Below the pieces are notes generated by a model. That model ran no database searches and was not told where the DNA came from. It worked only from the letters and a program-made list of their open reading frames with translations. A DNA stretch of 33,389 bases, from contig NZ_CALGRE010000039.1 in the NCBI RefSeq assembly GCF_937958975.1, positions 1-33,389 on the forward strand, in the 5' to 3' direction. Position 1 is the stretch's first letter. Each line of letters opens with the position of its first letter. The translations under genes and the position numbers were made by a program. Of this stretch, positions 1 to 7,271 are shown one piece after another. Source of the DNA: an uncultured Eubacterium sp. (lineage in GTDB: Bacteria > Bacillota > Clostridia > Lachnospirales > Lachnospiraceae).

Positions 1-75
1 TGTACCTGCAGGAATCAATTTACCTATCAGTACGTTTTCCTTAAGACCAATCAATGGGTCAACCTTTCCATTGAT
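1..75 (-). other. RpoC (RNA polymerase beta')-like segment at the window edge; probable chimeric junction
   Basis: On the minus strand, codons from about residue 44 of the EIIC frame to the edge encode INGKVDPLIG followed by GLKENVLIGKLIPAGT. In RpoC the block GK-x-D-x-L-x-GLKENVIIG-x-LIPAGTG is nearly invariant (established family knowledge), and no membrane segment of EIIC resembles it. The two parts share a reading frame, which has a one-in-three chance of happening by accident. An assembly or chimeric-read artefact is the simplest reading. A real recombination cannot be excluded from the sequence alone. Confidence 0.7.
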
Positions 76-204
76 AGTAATGCCCATACATAAAGCTATA
101 ATTTTTGGAATTGCTACGACTAAGGATGCTCCGATAATCAGAGGAAGCATATAGCCGATACCGGTCATCAGATGACCTTTTGCTTCTTTAAAAAAATTCT
201 TCAT
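1..204 (-). CDS. PTS Fru-family EIIC component, 5' part only, fused to RpoC-like sequence
   Basis: This is the start of a fructose-type PTS membrane permease (EIIC), read from ATG at 204 towards base 1 and cut by the window edge after 68 codons. Residues 1-42 begin MKNFFKEAKGHLMTGIGYML, the usual opening of Fru-family EIIC subunits (cytoplasmic amphipathic helix, then the first membrane segment). The ribosome site AGGAG lies just upstream. It follows the IIB gene by 66 bases, giving the order IIA-IIB-IIC. From about residue 44 the protein stops looking like EIIC. Residues 53-68 read GLKENVLIGKLIPAGT, a hallmark of the C-terminal part of RNA polymerase beta'. The likely explanation is a chimeric join at the contig edge. 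The sugar transported cannot be told from this fragment. Confidence 0.75.
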   Translation of the reverse strand, partial: MKNFFKEAKGHLMTGIGYMLPLIIGASLVVAIPKIIALCMGITINGKVDPLIGLKENVLIGKLIPAGT

Positions 205-270
205 AATTAAATGTCTCCTTTTGTTAATCAAATTTCGTTCTAAATATTTTTTCTATAGTATATATATTTA

Positions 271-582
271 TTATTTCCCTATTGCAGCTACGCATTTTTT
301 AATAACTGCTTCCGGTGCTTTGATACAAATATTAATATCTACACGAATTACTTTTTTTCCGGAAAAACGCTCCATGTCTGTGATTTTCTGGTCAGATGCA
401 ATGATAACTAAATCAGCAGCCTGTGCTTCTTCCGGTGTAATTGTGTTGACTTGCCCCATACTGCCCTGTTGTTCCATTTTAATATCATACCCCAGTTCTT
501 TTCCGGCTTTTTCCAGAGCTTTGGCAGCCATCGGTGTGTGTGCAAGTCCGGCAGGACAAGCAGAAATGCCTACAATTTTCAT
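271..582 (-). CDS. PTS Fru-family EIIB component
   Basis: This is a cytoplasmic EIIB domain protein of 103 residues, the usual size for a free-standing Fru-family EIIB. It takes the phosphoryl group from EIIA and passes it to the sugar held by EIIC. The N-terminus holds the phosphocysteine loop ACPAGLAHTPMAA, with Cys9 as the phosphorylation site, as in fructose-type EIIB (C-P-x-G-x-A-H-T). The ATG at 582 has AAAGGAGG about nine bases upstream, inside the end of the EIIA gene. Only one base separates the EIIA stop from this start, so the two are translationally linked. The substrate is unknown: fructose, mannitol-like sugars and 2-O-mannosylglycerate all use this family. Confidence 0.9.
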   Translation of the reverse strand: MKIVGISACPAGLAHTPMAAKALEKAGKELGYDIKMEQQGSMGQVNTITPEEAQAADLVIIASDQKITDMERFSGKKVIRVDINICIKAPEAVIKKCVAAIGK

Positions 583-583
583 G

Positions 584-1039
584 TTAATTTTCCTCCTTTA
601 TCATATTTAATATAAATTCCGCCAGCATGGATTTATTGTCAGATGATTTTATTGTGTTTTTAAAATCATTTTCTAATAAATTTGTGGCTAATTTTGAAAT
701 CATCATTAAATGTTCGTTGCCGGCGTTTTTTTTCGGCACGATTAGTGCAAATAAATTTGTTACCGGTGAACCATCTAAAGTTTCCCATTCTGTAATCGGA
801 TTTTTGCAGGTTACATATATAATTCCGATTTCTTTCGCATGTGAAGATTTTGCGTGAGGAATCGCGAATCCATCCTGAAGACCTGTAGAAAATTCCTCCT
901 CTCTCTTAAGAAAATCTTCCAGAAGTCCATCTTTATCATCGGTAAGTCCAAGCAAAGAAGCCTGATTGCTGATAAATTCTAAAGCTTCTGTTTTTGTATT
1001 TGCATCAAGATTAAAAAATATATATTCTTCTTTAAACAA
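584..1039 (-). CDS. PTS Fru-family EIIA component (TTG start)
   Basis: This is a soluble EIIA protein of 151 residues (PTS_EIIA type-2, Fru/Mtl family) that accepts phosphate from HPr and hands it to EIIB. The active-site histidine is His62 in GFAIPHAK, matching the family G-x-A-x-P-H motif. No ATG fits. The frame starts at TTG (1037-1039), with AGGAGG about seven bases upstream, so a TTG start is well supported. It is the first gene of the minus-strand operon, under a promoter at 1107-1135 and upstream dyads at 1145-1252. The neighbouring divergent gene encodes a PRD-type activator with its own EIIA-like domain, the usual partner of such operons. Confidence 0.9.
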   Translation of the reverse strand: MFKEEYIFFNLDANTKTEALEFISNQASLLGLTDDKDGLLEDFLKREEEFSTGLQDGFAIPHAKSSHAKEIGIIYVTCKNPITEWETLDGSPVTNLFALIVPKKNAGNEHLMMISKLATNLLENDFKNTIKSSDNKSMLAEFILNMIKEEN

Positions 1040-1106
1040 TTGTTTACCTCCTGATTATTAATTATCTGCTGCCGGAAAAAGTTTAAAACTTATTGGCTAT
1101 GCATTA

Positions 1107-1135
1107 AGTATATTGGTAAAAGGTTTTCATTTCAA
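1107..1135 (-). promoter_or_regulatory. sigma-A-type promoter for the PTS operon
   Basis: On the minus strand TTGAAA (1135-1130) and TATACT (1112-1107) are separated by exactly 17 bases. Transcription would begin near 1100, leaving a leader of about 60 bases before the EIIA start. The imperfect -35 is what one expects of a promoter that needs an activator, and the candidate sites lie directly upstream of it. Confidence 0.6.
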
Positions 1136-1144
1136 TCGATGTGA

Positions 1145-1252
1145 TTTCCGATTGAAAGTGGAAAAAATAAAAATGGATATAATAATATTTCCAAAAGAAA
1201 GTGGAAAAAATAAATGATTATATAACAAGTTGTTTCCAATTTTTTTTGGAAA
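1145..1252. promoter_or_regulatory. three phased dyads TTTCC-N10-GGAAA, probable activator sites
   Basis: Three inverted repeats with arms TTTCC and GGAAA and an identical 10-base spacer sit at 1145-1164, 1188-1207 and 1233-1252. Their starts are 43 and 45 bases apart, roughly four helical turns. The first two share a longer identical stretch, an 18-mer starting GAAAGTGG at 1154-1171 and 1197-1214. They lie upstream of the -35 of the PTS promoter and in front of the divergent regulator gene, so they are probably where that PRD regulator binds. A lone TTTTTTTGGAAAA at 1301-1313 repeats the right half of the third dyad. Confidence 0.6.
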
Positions 1253-1261
1253 ATACCATGA

Positions 1262-1290
1262 TTTAAATTGTTAAAAAAATACATTATAAT
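1262..1290 (+). promoter_or_regulatory. putative promoter of the PRD regulator gene
   Basis: TATAAT at 1285-1290 is preceded, 17 bases upstream, by TTTAAA (1262-1267), a 4/6 match to the -35 consensus. The gene starts at 1360 with TAGGAGG about eight bases upstream of the ATG. The half-site at 1301-1313 lies just downstream of the start of transcription and could mediate autorepression. That last point is inference. Confidence 0.45.
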
Positions 1291-1359
1291 AAAAGTAAGG
1301 TTTTTTTGGAAAAATAAGAAGAGTAAGGAAATAAAAATGTAGCGGTAGGAGGTAGATAT

Positions 1360-3276
1360 ATGTTTTCCTATGGTAGATTGAATGAAATATTTAATTATAT
1401 TAGAAAGCATGATTATATTTCGTCTGAACGGCTGGCATCAAGATTTGATGTAACAGATAGAACAATTAGAAATGATATTCAGGAAATCAATTCCGTGTTA
1501 GAGGAATATGGAGCTGCTATTAAGTTAAAAAGAAAGTTTGGATATTATGTGGAAGTATCAGATGATAAAGGCTTTTTAAAATTTTTGGGACAGCTGGAAG
1601 AAGTTTCTAAAAATGGATTGGAATTAGAGTCTTCAAAAGACAGAATTAAGTATATTTTAAGCTTATTATTAGAATCCGGGGACTATATTCGATTAGACGA
1701 GATTATGGAGAGGGTATTTATCTCAAAAAACACGTTGAATAATTATATAAAAGCAATCAAAAAAATCGTAGAAAAATATAATTTGGAATATATTTCAAAA
1801 CCTAATGCCGGTATAAAGATTATAGGTGCAGAAGATGATAAGCGAAAATGTATTATGGATAATATCATAACATATGATTTTGATAATTATATTACCGGTT
1901 TTACAAAAGAAGAGCGTGCGTTGTTTTCTGAAATAGATTTGGACTATTTAAAGAAAATCACGTTATCACAGTTAAATAGACGAAATATTGAGACGAGTGA
2001 TTATAATATAAAAAATCTTATTATTCATCTGGCATTAATGATAATACGCGTTAAAAGTAATAATTATATCAATATTTTAGAGATACCGACAGAATATTCC
2101 ATTATGTGTATTGTTGAAAGTTTGTGTAAAGAGATAGAAGAATATTATGATATTGCTATTTCTCATGGAGAAAAATTATATATATATCTTCATTTTGTTG
2201 CAAATACGCATATGGACGTTACGGATATTGATGATGGCTGGCTTTCAGACTCTATCGATGAGGTGTTGGAAGTTATATTTGAAAATTATAATTTTGATTT
2301 GCGCAATGATGAAATTCTATTGGAAGATTTATTTCGTCATATGAAGTCAATATTTACAAGCAAATCTTTTGGATTAAATATTAGAAACCCATTGATTCAG
2401 ATGATTAAAAATAACTACCCCCTTGCTTTTGAAATTACACTAACTGCTGTATCCAAGGTATTTTGCAAACAGCCATTTGTATTAAATGAAGAGGACGTCG
2501 GATATGTCTCTGTGCATATAGGGGCTGCAATTGAGAGATATTTTACAAAGCGGCTGGAAAAGAAAAATGTTATTTTAGTGTGTGGAAGTGGGCAGGCGAC
2601 TACAAGAATGCTGGAAGCAAGGTTGAATCTATATTTTCCGGATAAAATTAATATTGTTAAGAGCTTATCTTATAATGAGTATAACAATTATAGAGGGAAA
2701 GATTTTAACAAAATTGATTTTATAATTTCTACAATTCCTCTGGAAAGTAAAATAATTCCTTCTATCACAGTGAATTTTTCATTGAAAAATAAGGATATTG
2801 AATCCATATCCAGGTTTTTAAATATAATGTATGTAAGAAAAGAAAATAGAAAATTAGCTTTTTTTGACGAAGAATTATTTATACGGTTGGAAGAAGTATC
2901 CGGTAAAGAAGAACTGCTTAAAATCTTATATGAAAAATTAAAAGATAAAGAAATTGTGGATGATAATTTTATAGATTCTGTCTTAGAAAGGGAACGTTTA
3001 GGGCAGACCAATATGAATGATATATTTGCTTTGGCGCATCCTATGAAATTGTGTGCGAAGGAAACAAAAGTGGCTGTAGCCATATTGGACAAACCGGTTT
3101 TGTGGAACAAAGACGAAACAGTACAGATTGTTTTCCTTTTGGCAATAAAACAGGGAGTACAAAAAGATATTGAGCATTTATATGACAGCTTTATTGAAAT
3201 TGTAAATGATACGAAACAGCAGCAAAAAATTCTTGATTCCAAAGATTACAAAGAATTTATATCTGCAATATTATAA
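1360..3276 (+). CDS. PRD-containing PTS transcriptional regulator (MtlR/ManR/LicR-like, BglG superfamily)
   Basis: This is a DNA-binding activator of 638 residues whose activity is set by PTS phosphorylation. The order of parts is typical: HTH_11-like domain at 5-60 (SSERLASRFDVTDRTIRNDI), Mga-type HTH near 90-150, PRD1 near 185-290 with His223 and His278, PRD2 near 300-395 with His327 and His386, an EIIB-like domain with Cys408 (ILVCGSGQATTRML), and a C-terminal EIIA-like domain with His560 (FALAHP). All the usual phosphorylatable residues are present, so the protein looks intact. It is divergent from a PTS operon of the same Fru type and almost certainly controls it. The dyads at 1145-1252 are the likely binding sites. 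It could equally be named ManR- or MtlR-like, since the sugar is not evident. Confidence 0.92.
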   Translation: MFSYGRLNEIFNYIRKHDYISSERLASRFDVTDRTIRNDIQEINSVLEEYGAAIKLKRKFGYYVEVSDDKGFLKFLGQLEEVSKNGLELESSKDRIKYILSLLLESGDYIRLDEIMERVFISKNTLNNYIKAIKKIVEKYNLEYISKPNAGIKIIGAEDDKRKCIMDNIITYDFDNYITGFTKEERALFSEIDLDYLKKITLSQLNRRNIETSDYNIKNLIIHLALMIIRVKSNNYINILEIPTEYSIMCIVESLCKEIEEYYDIAISHGEKLYIYLHFVANTHMDVTDIDDGWLSDSIDEVLEVIFENYNFDLRNDEILLEDLFRHMKSIFTSKSFGLNIRNPLIQMIKNNYPLAFEITLTAVSKVFCKQPFVLNEEDVGYVSVHIGAAIERYFTKRLEKKNVILVCGSGQATTRMLEARLNLYFPDKINIVKSLSYNEYNNYRGKDFNKIDFIISTIPLESKIIPSITVNFSLKNKDIESISRFLNIMYVRKENRKLAFFDEELFIRLEEVSGKEELLKILYEKLKDKEIVDDNFIDSVLERERLGQTNMNDIFALAHPMKLCAKETKVAVAILDKPVLWNKDETVQIVFLLAIKQGVQKDIEHLYDSFIEIVNDTKQQQKILDSKDYKEFISAIL

Positions 3277-3292
3277 TATATAGGAAAAGGCA

Positions 3293-3321
3293 TTGACGTA
3301 CAGAAAACTGTACGCTATACT
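3293..3321 (+). promoter_or_regulatory. yefM-yoeB promoter with an embedded operator dyad
   Basis: TTGACG (3293-3298) and TATACT (3316-3321) are 17 bases apart, a near-consensus promoter. Between and across them lies a perfect inverted repeat, CGTACAG (3297-3303), AAAA, CTGTACG (3308-3314). A dimer bound there would block RNA polymerase. E. coli YefM operators are known to be built on TGTACA-core palindromes. The two half-sites here (CGTACA and TGTACG) match that core at five of six positions. Confidence 0.8.
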
Positions 3322-3361
3322 AAATATAGAATATAAATGTATCTGTTGAAAGGAGTTTAAT

Positions 3362-3622
3362 ATGTTAGCGGTTAATTATACAACTTTAAGGGAAAATATG
3401 AAAGAATATTTTGACAAAGTGGAAGCAGATAGTGAAACAATGATTGTCACACGAAAAGATGAAAACATGATAATAATGTCACAGTCGATGTATGATAATT
3501 TAATGGAAAATCTTCATTTAACAAGCGATGCAGAAAATTACAAACACCTTATGAAATCACTTGAGCAGTATAGAAATGGGAAGAAAAAAGTACATGGTTT
3601 GTTAGAGGTGGATGATGAATAA
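3362..3622 (+). CDS. yefM: YefM-family antitoxin (Phd/YefM)
   Basis: This is an 86-residue antitoxin of the Phd/YefM fold. The N-terminal half (MLAVNYTTLRENMKEYFDKV) is the DNA-binding and dimerisation part. It continues with the family's 'SETMIVTRKDENMIIMSQSMYDNLMEN' pattern spread over residues 24-51. The charged C-terminal tail would wrap the toxin. It precedes and overlaps the toxin gene, the standard order. AAAGGAG lies upstream of the ATG. As in other YefM-YoeB pairs it should repress its own promoter, most strongly when complexed with the toxin; the dyad at 3297-3314 fits that. Confidence 0.92.
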   Translation: MLAVNYTTLRENMKEYFDKVEADSETMIVTRKDENMIIMSQSMYDNLMENLHLTSDAENYKHLMKSLEQYRNGKKKVHGLLEVDDE

Positions 3623-3881
3623 AATATGGACTGACGAAGCATGGAATGATTATATATATTGGCAAGGTCAGGATAAAAAAACATTAAAGAAAATAAATCA
3701 GCTGCTAAAAGATATTGAAAGAAATGGTAATTTGGATGGAATAGGAAAACCTGAACCTTTACTGGGAAATTTACAAGGATTTTACAGTAGAAGGATTAAT
3801 GAAAAAGATAGGCTGGTGTATGTGATTGACGATGAAGGATTAAATATTATATCATGCAGATACCATTATAGCAAAAGTTGA
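3612..3881 (+). CDS. yoeB: YoeB-family mRNA interferase toxin (Txe/YoeB)
   Basis: This is an 89-residue ribosome-dependent endoribonuclease toxin, close in pattern to E. coli YoeB (84 residues). Counting from the first Met, the catalytic set is complete: Glu48 in GKPEPL, Arg67 in KDRLVYV, and His85-Tyr86 in CRYHY near the C-terminus, with GFYSRRI at 56-62 as in YoeB. The toxin therefore looks active. The gene overlaps the antitoxin by 8-11 bases. GAGGTGG at 3604-3610 sits one base from the first ATG (3612) and four from the second (3615), so the second Met may be the true start. In such pairs the overlap keeps toxin synthesis tied to antitoxin synthesis. Confidence 0.95.
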   Translation: MMNKIWTDEAWNDYIYWQGQDKKTLKKINQLLKDIERNGNLDGIGKPEPLLGNLQGFYSRRINEKDRLVYVIDDEGLNIISCRYHYSKS

Positions 3882-3929
3882 AACAATAAAAGATTAAAAA
3901 TAGTTTTAAAGTAGATTTGTGGTAAATAA

Positions 3930-3983
3930 AAAACATCCCTAAAAACGAAATGGTACTATACCATTAGTTTTTAGGGATGTTTT
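3930..3983. terminator. bidirectional terminator between yoeB and the TrhA/hemolysin III gene
   Basis: A 17-base perfect stem (arms 3930-3946 and 3967-3983, core ACATCCCTAAAAAC) is flanked by A and T tracts, so it can stop transcription from both sides. The loop holds a second small dyad, AATGGTA-CTA-TACCATT (3949-3965). It sits between convergent genes. Confidence 0.85.
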
Positions 3984-4000
3984 TTGCTTTTCGTTAGAAG

Positions 4001-4675
4001 TTATAATGCATATAAAATGATTGCAAAAAAGTGAAGAACACTTCCGGCAATTATAAATAAATGAAATATGGAATGCATCCATTTTTTTCTTTTTCCCAGT
4101 CCATAAAGTACGGAACCTATGGTGTAGGCAATGCCTCCGGTAACAAGGAAAATTACACCGCCAAGCTGCATAACATCGTAGGTCTGTTTTATAAAAAATA
4201 TAATTGTCCACCCCATTGCCAAGTAACAAACCATAGAAAAAACTTTATATTTTCTCAGGTCTATTGCTGTGAGAACACAGGCAAGCAGCGCGCATCCCCA
4301 TACAATTCCAAATAATGTCCAGGAAAGAACAGGGTATTTTGGCATCATTGCCACGAGCAGAATTGGAGTGTAGCTTCCGGCAATTAAAAAATATATCGTA
4401 CAATGGTCAAGAACCTGCATCACTTTTTTTGCCATGCCGGGTCTTAAACCATGATAAATACTAGACATAGTATATAGGGTGATAAGTGTAATACCATAGA
4501 TACAGCTGGAAATTACACCGATGGCGCTGTGGGCTCGGGCAGCTGTTATAATACAAAGTACAAGGGCGGCAATGCCCAGCGCACCGCCAATAATATGGGA
4601 AACCATATTAAATATTTCTTCCCCTTTAGAATATAAAGGGAGTTCTCTATCTATTAATTTTATTCTTTTACTCAT
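4001..4675 (-). CDS. trhA: TrhA/YqfA-type membrane protein (hemolysin III, PAQR/CREST family)
   Basis: This is a seven-helix inner-membrane protein of 224 residues, the family's usual length. Conserved polar residues of the PAQR/CREST superfamily are in place: His27 in NMVSHIIGG, SSIYH with His75, DH at 90-91 followed by the SYTP turn, and HSIFH (His201, His205). These are thought to hold a metal ion. Bacterial members called hemolysin III were named from expression phenotypes. The E. coli homologue TrhA has more recently been tied to membrane lipid and energy homeostasis, so the haemolysin label should not be taken literally. GGAG lies about nine bases before the ATG. It is a single gene facing the toxin-antitoxin pair. 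Confidence 0.9.
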   Translation of the reverse strand: MSKRIKLIDRELPLYSKGEEIFNMVSHIIGGALGIAALVLCIITAARAHSAIGVISSCIYGITLITLYTMSSIYHGLRPGMAKKVMQVLDHCTIYFLIAGSYTPILLVAMMPKYPVLSWTLFGIVWGCALLACVLTAIDLRKYKVFSMVCYLAMGWTIIFFIKQTYDVMQLGGVIFLVTGGIAYTIGSVLYGLGKRKKWMHSIFHLFIIAGSVLHFFAIILYAL

Positions 4676-4967
4676 ATAAAATTCTCCATTATTTATTTTA
4701 TAGCACTAGGTTATCAGAAATATATATTTTGATTTTGTTTGGTTATTTTGCACAGATATACGCATAAACGAGATAGTTTATAAGTATATAAGCGCATTTT
4801 CGACCAAAAACGCAACATGTAGTTTTCAATACTACATCAAAGTATAGCATGAAAAACCTATAAGTCAATAATAGAAAATAAAAAATTCTATAATTTTTCA
4901 TAAAAAACTATAGACAATAAAAGAAAATACATATATAATATGAGTACACACAAAAAGAAAAGGAGAT
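4676..4967. promoter_or_regulatory. intergenic region with Tad operon promoter and two dyads
   Basis: This 292-base gap separates the divergent trhA and Tad operons. TAGACA (4911-4916), 17 bases, TATAAT (4934-4939) form a good promoter about 35 bases before the first Tad gene. An imperfect inverted repeat (TCTATAATTTTT, CAT, AAAAAACTATAGA, about 4887-4914) overlaps that -35 and could be an operator. A separate perfect dyad, ATGTAGT-N7-ACTACAT, sits at 4817-4837. The regulators are unknown. No gene is evident in the gap. Confidence 0.6.
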
Positions 4968-5999
4968 ATGTATAAAACGATGAAGGGGGAAGTGCTGGCT
5001 ATTTGTGATAAAGATGAGGAGTATGTAAATAAACTTGTGCAGTATATTGGCATAAGACAGGTTAGTTTGTTTAAGATAATTATATTTACAGAGCAGGAAA
5101 CTTTATTAAAATATGCCAATGAAAATAATATTAATATGTTGTTAATTTCAGTAGAGATGCTGAGTGATGCATTTATGGATTTAGGTATTGAGAGGATTTT
5201 AATATTATCATCAGGAGCTGTGTGCCCGGATTATGCAGACAATCCGGTTATTTATAAATATCAGTCATCTGAAAATATTTTAAAGGAGATATTAAATTAT
5301 TTCTCAGAAATTGAGAGAAAGAAGGGGGTAATAAAAATAGCCGGGGGAGAAACAGAAATTATAGGCGTCTATTCTCCGGTCAGAAGGATTGGTCAGACGA
5401 CTTTCGCATTGACATTGGGACAGGTTATGGCTGCTGATTTTTCTGTTTTATATATTAATTTAAAAGAGTTTTCAGTATTCGAGAAAATATTTCATACAAG
5501 TTATACAGGAGACTTGTCTGATTTAATGTATTTTTTCAGGCAGAATCCGGAATCTTTGTCTATTAAGTTACAGGCGATTGTAAATAATGTTCATGGTTTG
5601 GATTATATACCGCCATTACTATATTCACAGGATTTAAGAAACATACATACGAAGGAATGGATTGGACTTATAAATAAAATATCTGAAACGGGAGTTTATA
5701 AAAAGATTGTTATAGATTTAAGCAGCATGGTAGAGGATATTTTTGAAATATTAGAGGTATGTAATGTTTCATATATGCCGGTACACGATGATTGGATATC
5801 GCTTATGAAAATATCAGCGTATGAAGAGTATTTGTTAAAAAGTGGAAGAGAAGAACTATTAAATAAAACAATTAAAGTCAATATACCGGATATATATACG
5901 GAAAAATGTGAGGAGAATTATTTAGAACAGCAATTATGGGGAGAGTTGGGAGACAATGTCAGAAAAATGATTCAGGGTTCAAACTTACAGGAACATTAA
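4968..5999 (+). CDS. tadZ: TadZ/CpaE-like pilus localisation protein with altered P-loop
   Basis: This protein of 343 residues heads the pilus operon. Residues 7-110 look like an atypical receiver domain, and 130-340 like a MinD/ParA-type ATPase fold (IIGVYSPVRRIGQTTFALTL). TadZ/CpaE proteins place the Tad apparatus in the cell; a TadZ structure from Eubacterium rectale is known to me from memory. In MinD-type Walker A loops the sequence ends GKT/S. Here residues 142-145 read GQTT, so the nucleotide-binding lysine is Gln. ATP hydrolysis is therefore doubtful, although ATP-dependent dimerisation without hydrolysis may remain. AGGAG ends two bases before the first ATG and 14 before the next (4980), so the start is uncertain. 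Position directly before the TadA gene supports the call. Confidence 0.85.
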   Translation: MYKTMKGEVLAICDKDEEYVNKLVQYIGIRQVSLFKIIIFTEQETLLKYANENNINMLLISVEMLSDAFMDLGIERILILSSGAVCPDYADNPVIYKYQSSENILKEILNYFSEIERKKGVIKIAGGETEIIGVYSPVRRIGQTTFALTLGQVMAADFSVLYINLKEFSVFEKIFHTSYTGDLSDLMYFFRQNPESLSIKLQAIVNNVHGLDYIPPLLYSQDLRNIHTKEWIGLINKISETGVYKKIVIDLSSMVEDIFEILEVCNVSYMPVHDDWISLMKISAYEEYLLKSGREELLNKTIKVNIPDIYTEKCEENYLEQQLWGELGDNVRKMIQGSNLQEH

Positions 6000-6011
6000 A
6001 AAAAGGGTTTT

Positions 6012-7271
6012 ATGAGAGCAAATAAAGAAGAAATAAGAGATAAAGTAGTAAATAGTATTGATATGTCAAGGGAGTTAGAGGATGAAGAGATACATAATGT
6101 TATTGATGAGATTATATTAAATGAGTTGGATTGTAAATATATAACGATTAATGAGAGATGTTCTCTGCATAAATATATTTTTCATTCTATAAGGGGATTG
6201 GGGATTATAGAAGATTTGTTATGTGATGAAAATGTAACAGAAATTATGATAAACAATTATAAGAATATTTTTGTTGAAAGAAAAGGAAAGTTAGAGGAAG
6301 TAGAAGGTCAATTTTCATCAGAAGAAAGGCTAAGTGACACAATTCAACAAATTGTGAGTAAAAATAATAGAAGGGTCAATGAATCAACTCCAATTGTAGA
6401 TACCAGATTAGAAGATGGTTCCAGAGTAAATATTGTCCTGCCGCCTATTGCTATCGATGGGGCAGTAATAACCATAAGGAAATTTCCAAAAGAGAACATA
6501 AATATGAATCAATTAATAAGGTGGAATTGCATAACAAGGGAGGTATCTGATTTTTTAAAGAAACTTGTTTTAGCCGGATATAATATTTTTATTTGTGGGG
6601 GTACGGGTTGTGGAAAAACAACTTTTTTGAATGTATTATCGGATTTTATACCAAGAGATGAACGGGTTATTACGATTGAGGATTCAGCAGAATTACAATT
6701 AAAAAACATCAGGAATCTCATAAGATTGGAAGCAAGGCAGGCAAATGTTGAGGGAGAAAATGAGATAACAATAAGAAGCTTAATTAAGACGTCTCTTAGA
6801 ATGAGACCGGATAGAATAATTGTCGGAGAGGTGAGAGGAATAGAAGCATTAGACATGCTTCAGGCAATGAATACCGGACATGATGGCTCTATGAGCACCG
6901 GTCATGCTAATTCACCTAAGGATATGCTTTCAAGGCTTGAAACAATGATTCTCATGGGAATAGAAATGCCACTTAGTGCTATTAGAGCGCAAATAGCATC
7001 AGGAATTGATATTATTGTTTATTTAGGAAGACTTCGGGATAGAAGCAGAAAGGTAATTGAAATTGATGAAGTACAGGGTTTTCATTCTGGAGAAATTGTT
7101 TTAAACAAACTATATGAATTTGTAGAATATGGAGAAAAGGATGGAAAGGTATGCGGACAATTAAAACAGACAGATAACAAATTAATTCATATAGATAAAA
7201 TGATAAAAAGCGGTCAGATAAAGGGGGAAAAGAATGATTTACAAAATGGCGAAAAGGGAGATATTTTTTAA
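6012..7271 (+). CDS. tadA: TadA/CpaF-type pilus assembly ATPase
   Basis: This is a cytoplasmic hexameric secretion ATPase of 419 residues that powers Flp pilus assembly. The nucleotide site is complete: Walker A GGTGCGKTT at 196-204, Asp-box region ITIEDSAELQL at 220-230, Walker B with GEVRG at 272-276, and the His box TGHDGSMSTGHANS at 288-301. The N-terminal domain (about 20-150) includes the typical IIEDLLCDENVTEIMINN block. GGATTTTAT rather than a strong ribosome site precedes the ATG, and the gap to tadZ is 12 bases, so it is probably coupled. The C-terminal 60 residues are a charged extension beyond the conserved core. Type II secretion GspE and PilB are less likely, given the Tad neighbours and the lack of a zinc-binding Cys cluster. 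Confidence 0.95.
   Translation: MRANKEEIRDKVVNSIDMSRELEDEEIHNVIDEIILNELDCKYITINERCSLHKYIFHSIRGLGIIEDLLCDENVTEIMINNYKNIFVERKGKLEEVEGQFSSEERLSDTIQQIVSKNNRRVNESTPIVDTRLEDGSRVNIVLPPIAIDGAVITIRKFPKENINMNQLIRWNCITREVSDFLKKLVLAGYNIFICGGTGCGKTTFLNVLSDFIPRDERVITIEDSAELQLKNIRNLIRLEARQANVEGENEITIRSLIKTSLRMRPDRIIVGEVRGIEALDMLQAMNTGHDGSMSTGHANSPKDMLSRLETMILMGIEMPLSAIRAQIASGIDIIVYLGRLRDRSRKVIEIDEVQGFHSGEIVLNKLYEFVEYGEKDGKVCGQLKQTDNKLIHIDKMIKSGQIKGEKNDLQNGEKGDIF

Noticed and set aside
1132..1410. A 92-codon open frame on the minus strand over the PTS/regulator gap
   Set aside because: It covers the promoter and dyads, is made of low-complexity Phe/Ile/Leu, and overlaps the start of the regulator gene.
4001..4675. 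A cytolysin, because of the name hemolysin III
   Set aside because: Motifs are those of the PAQR/TrhA family, for which haemolysis is not the accepted role.
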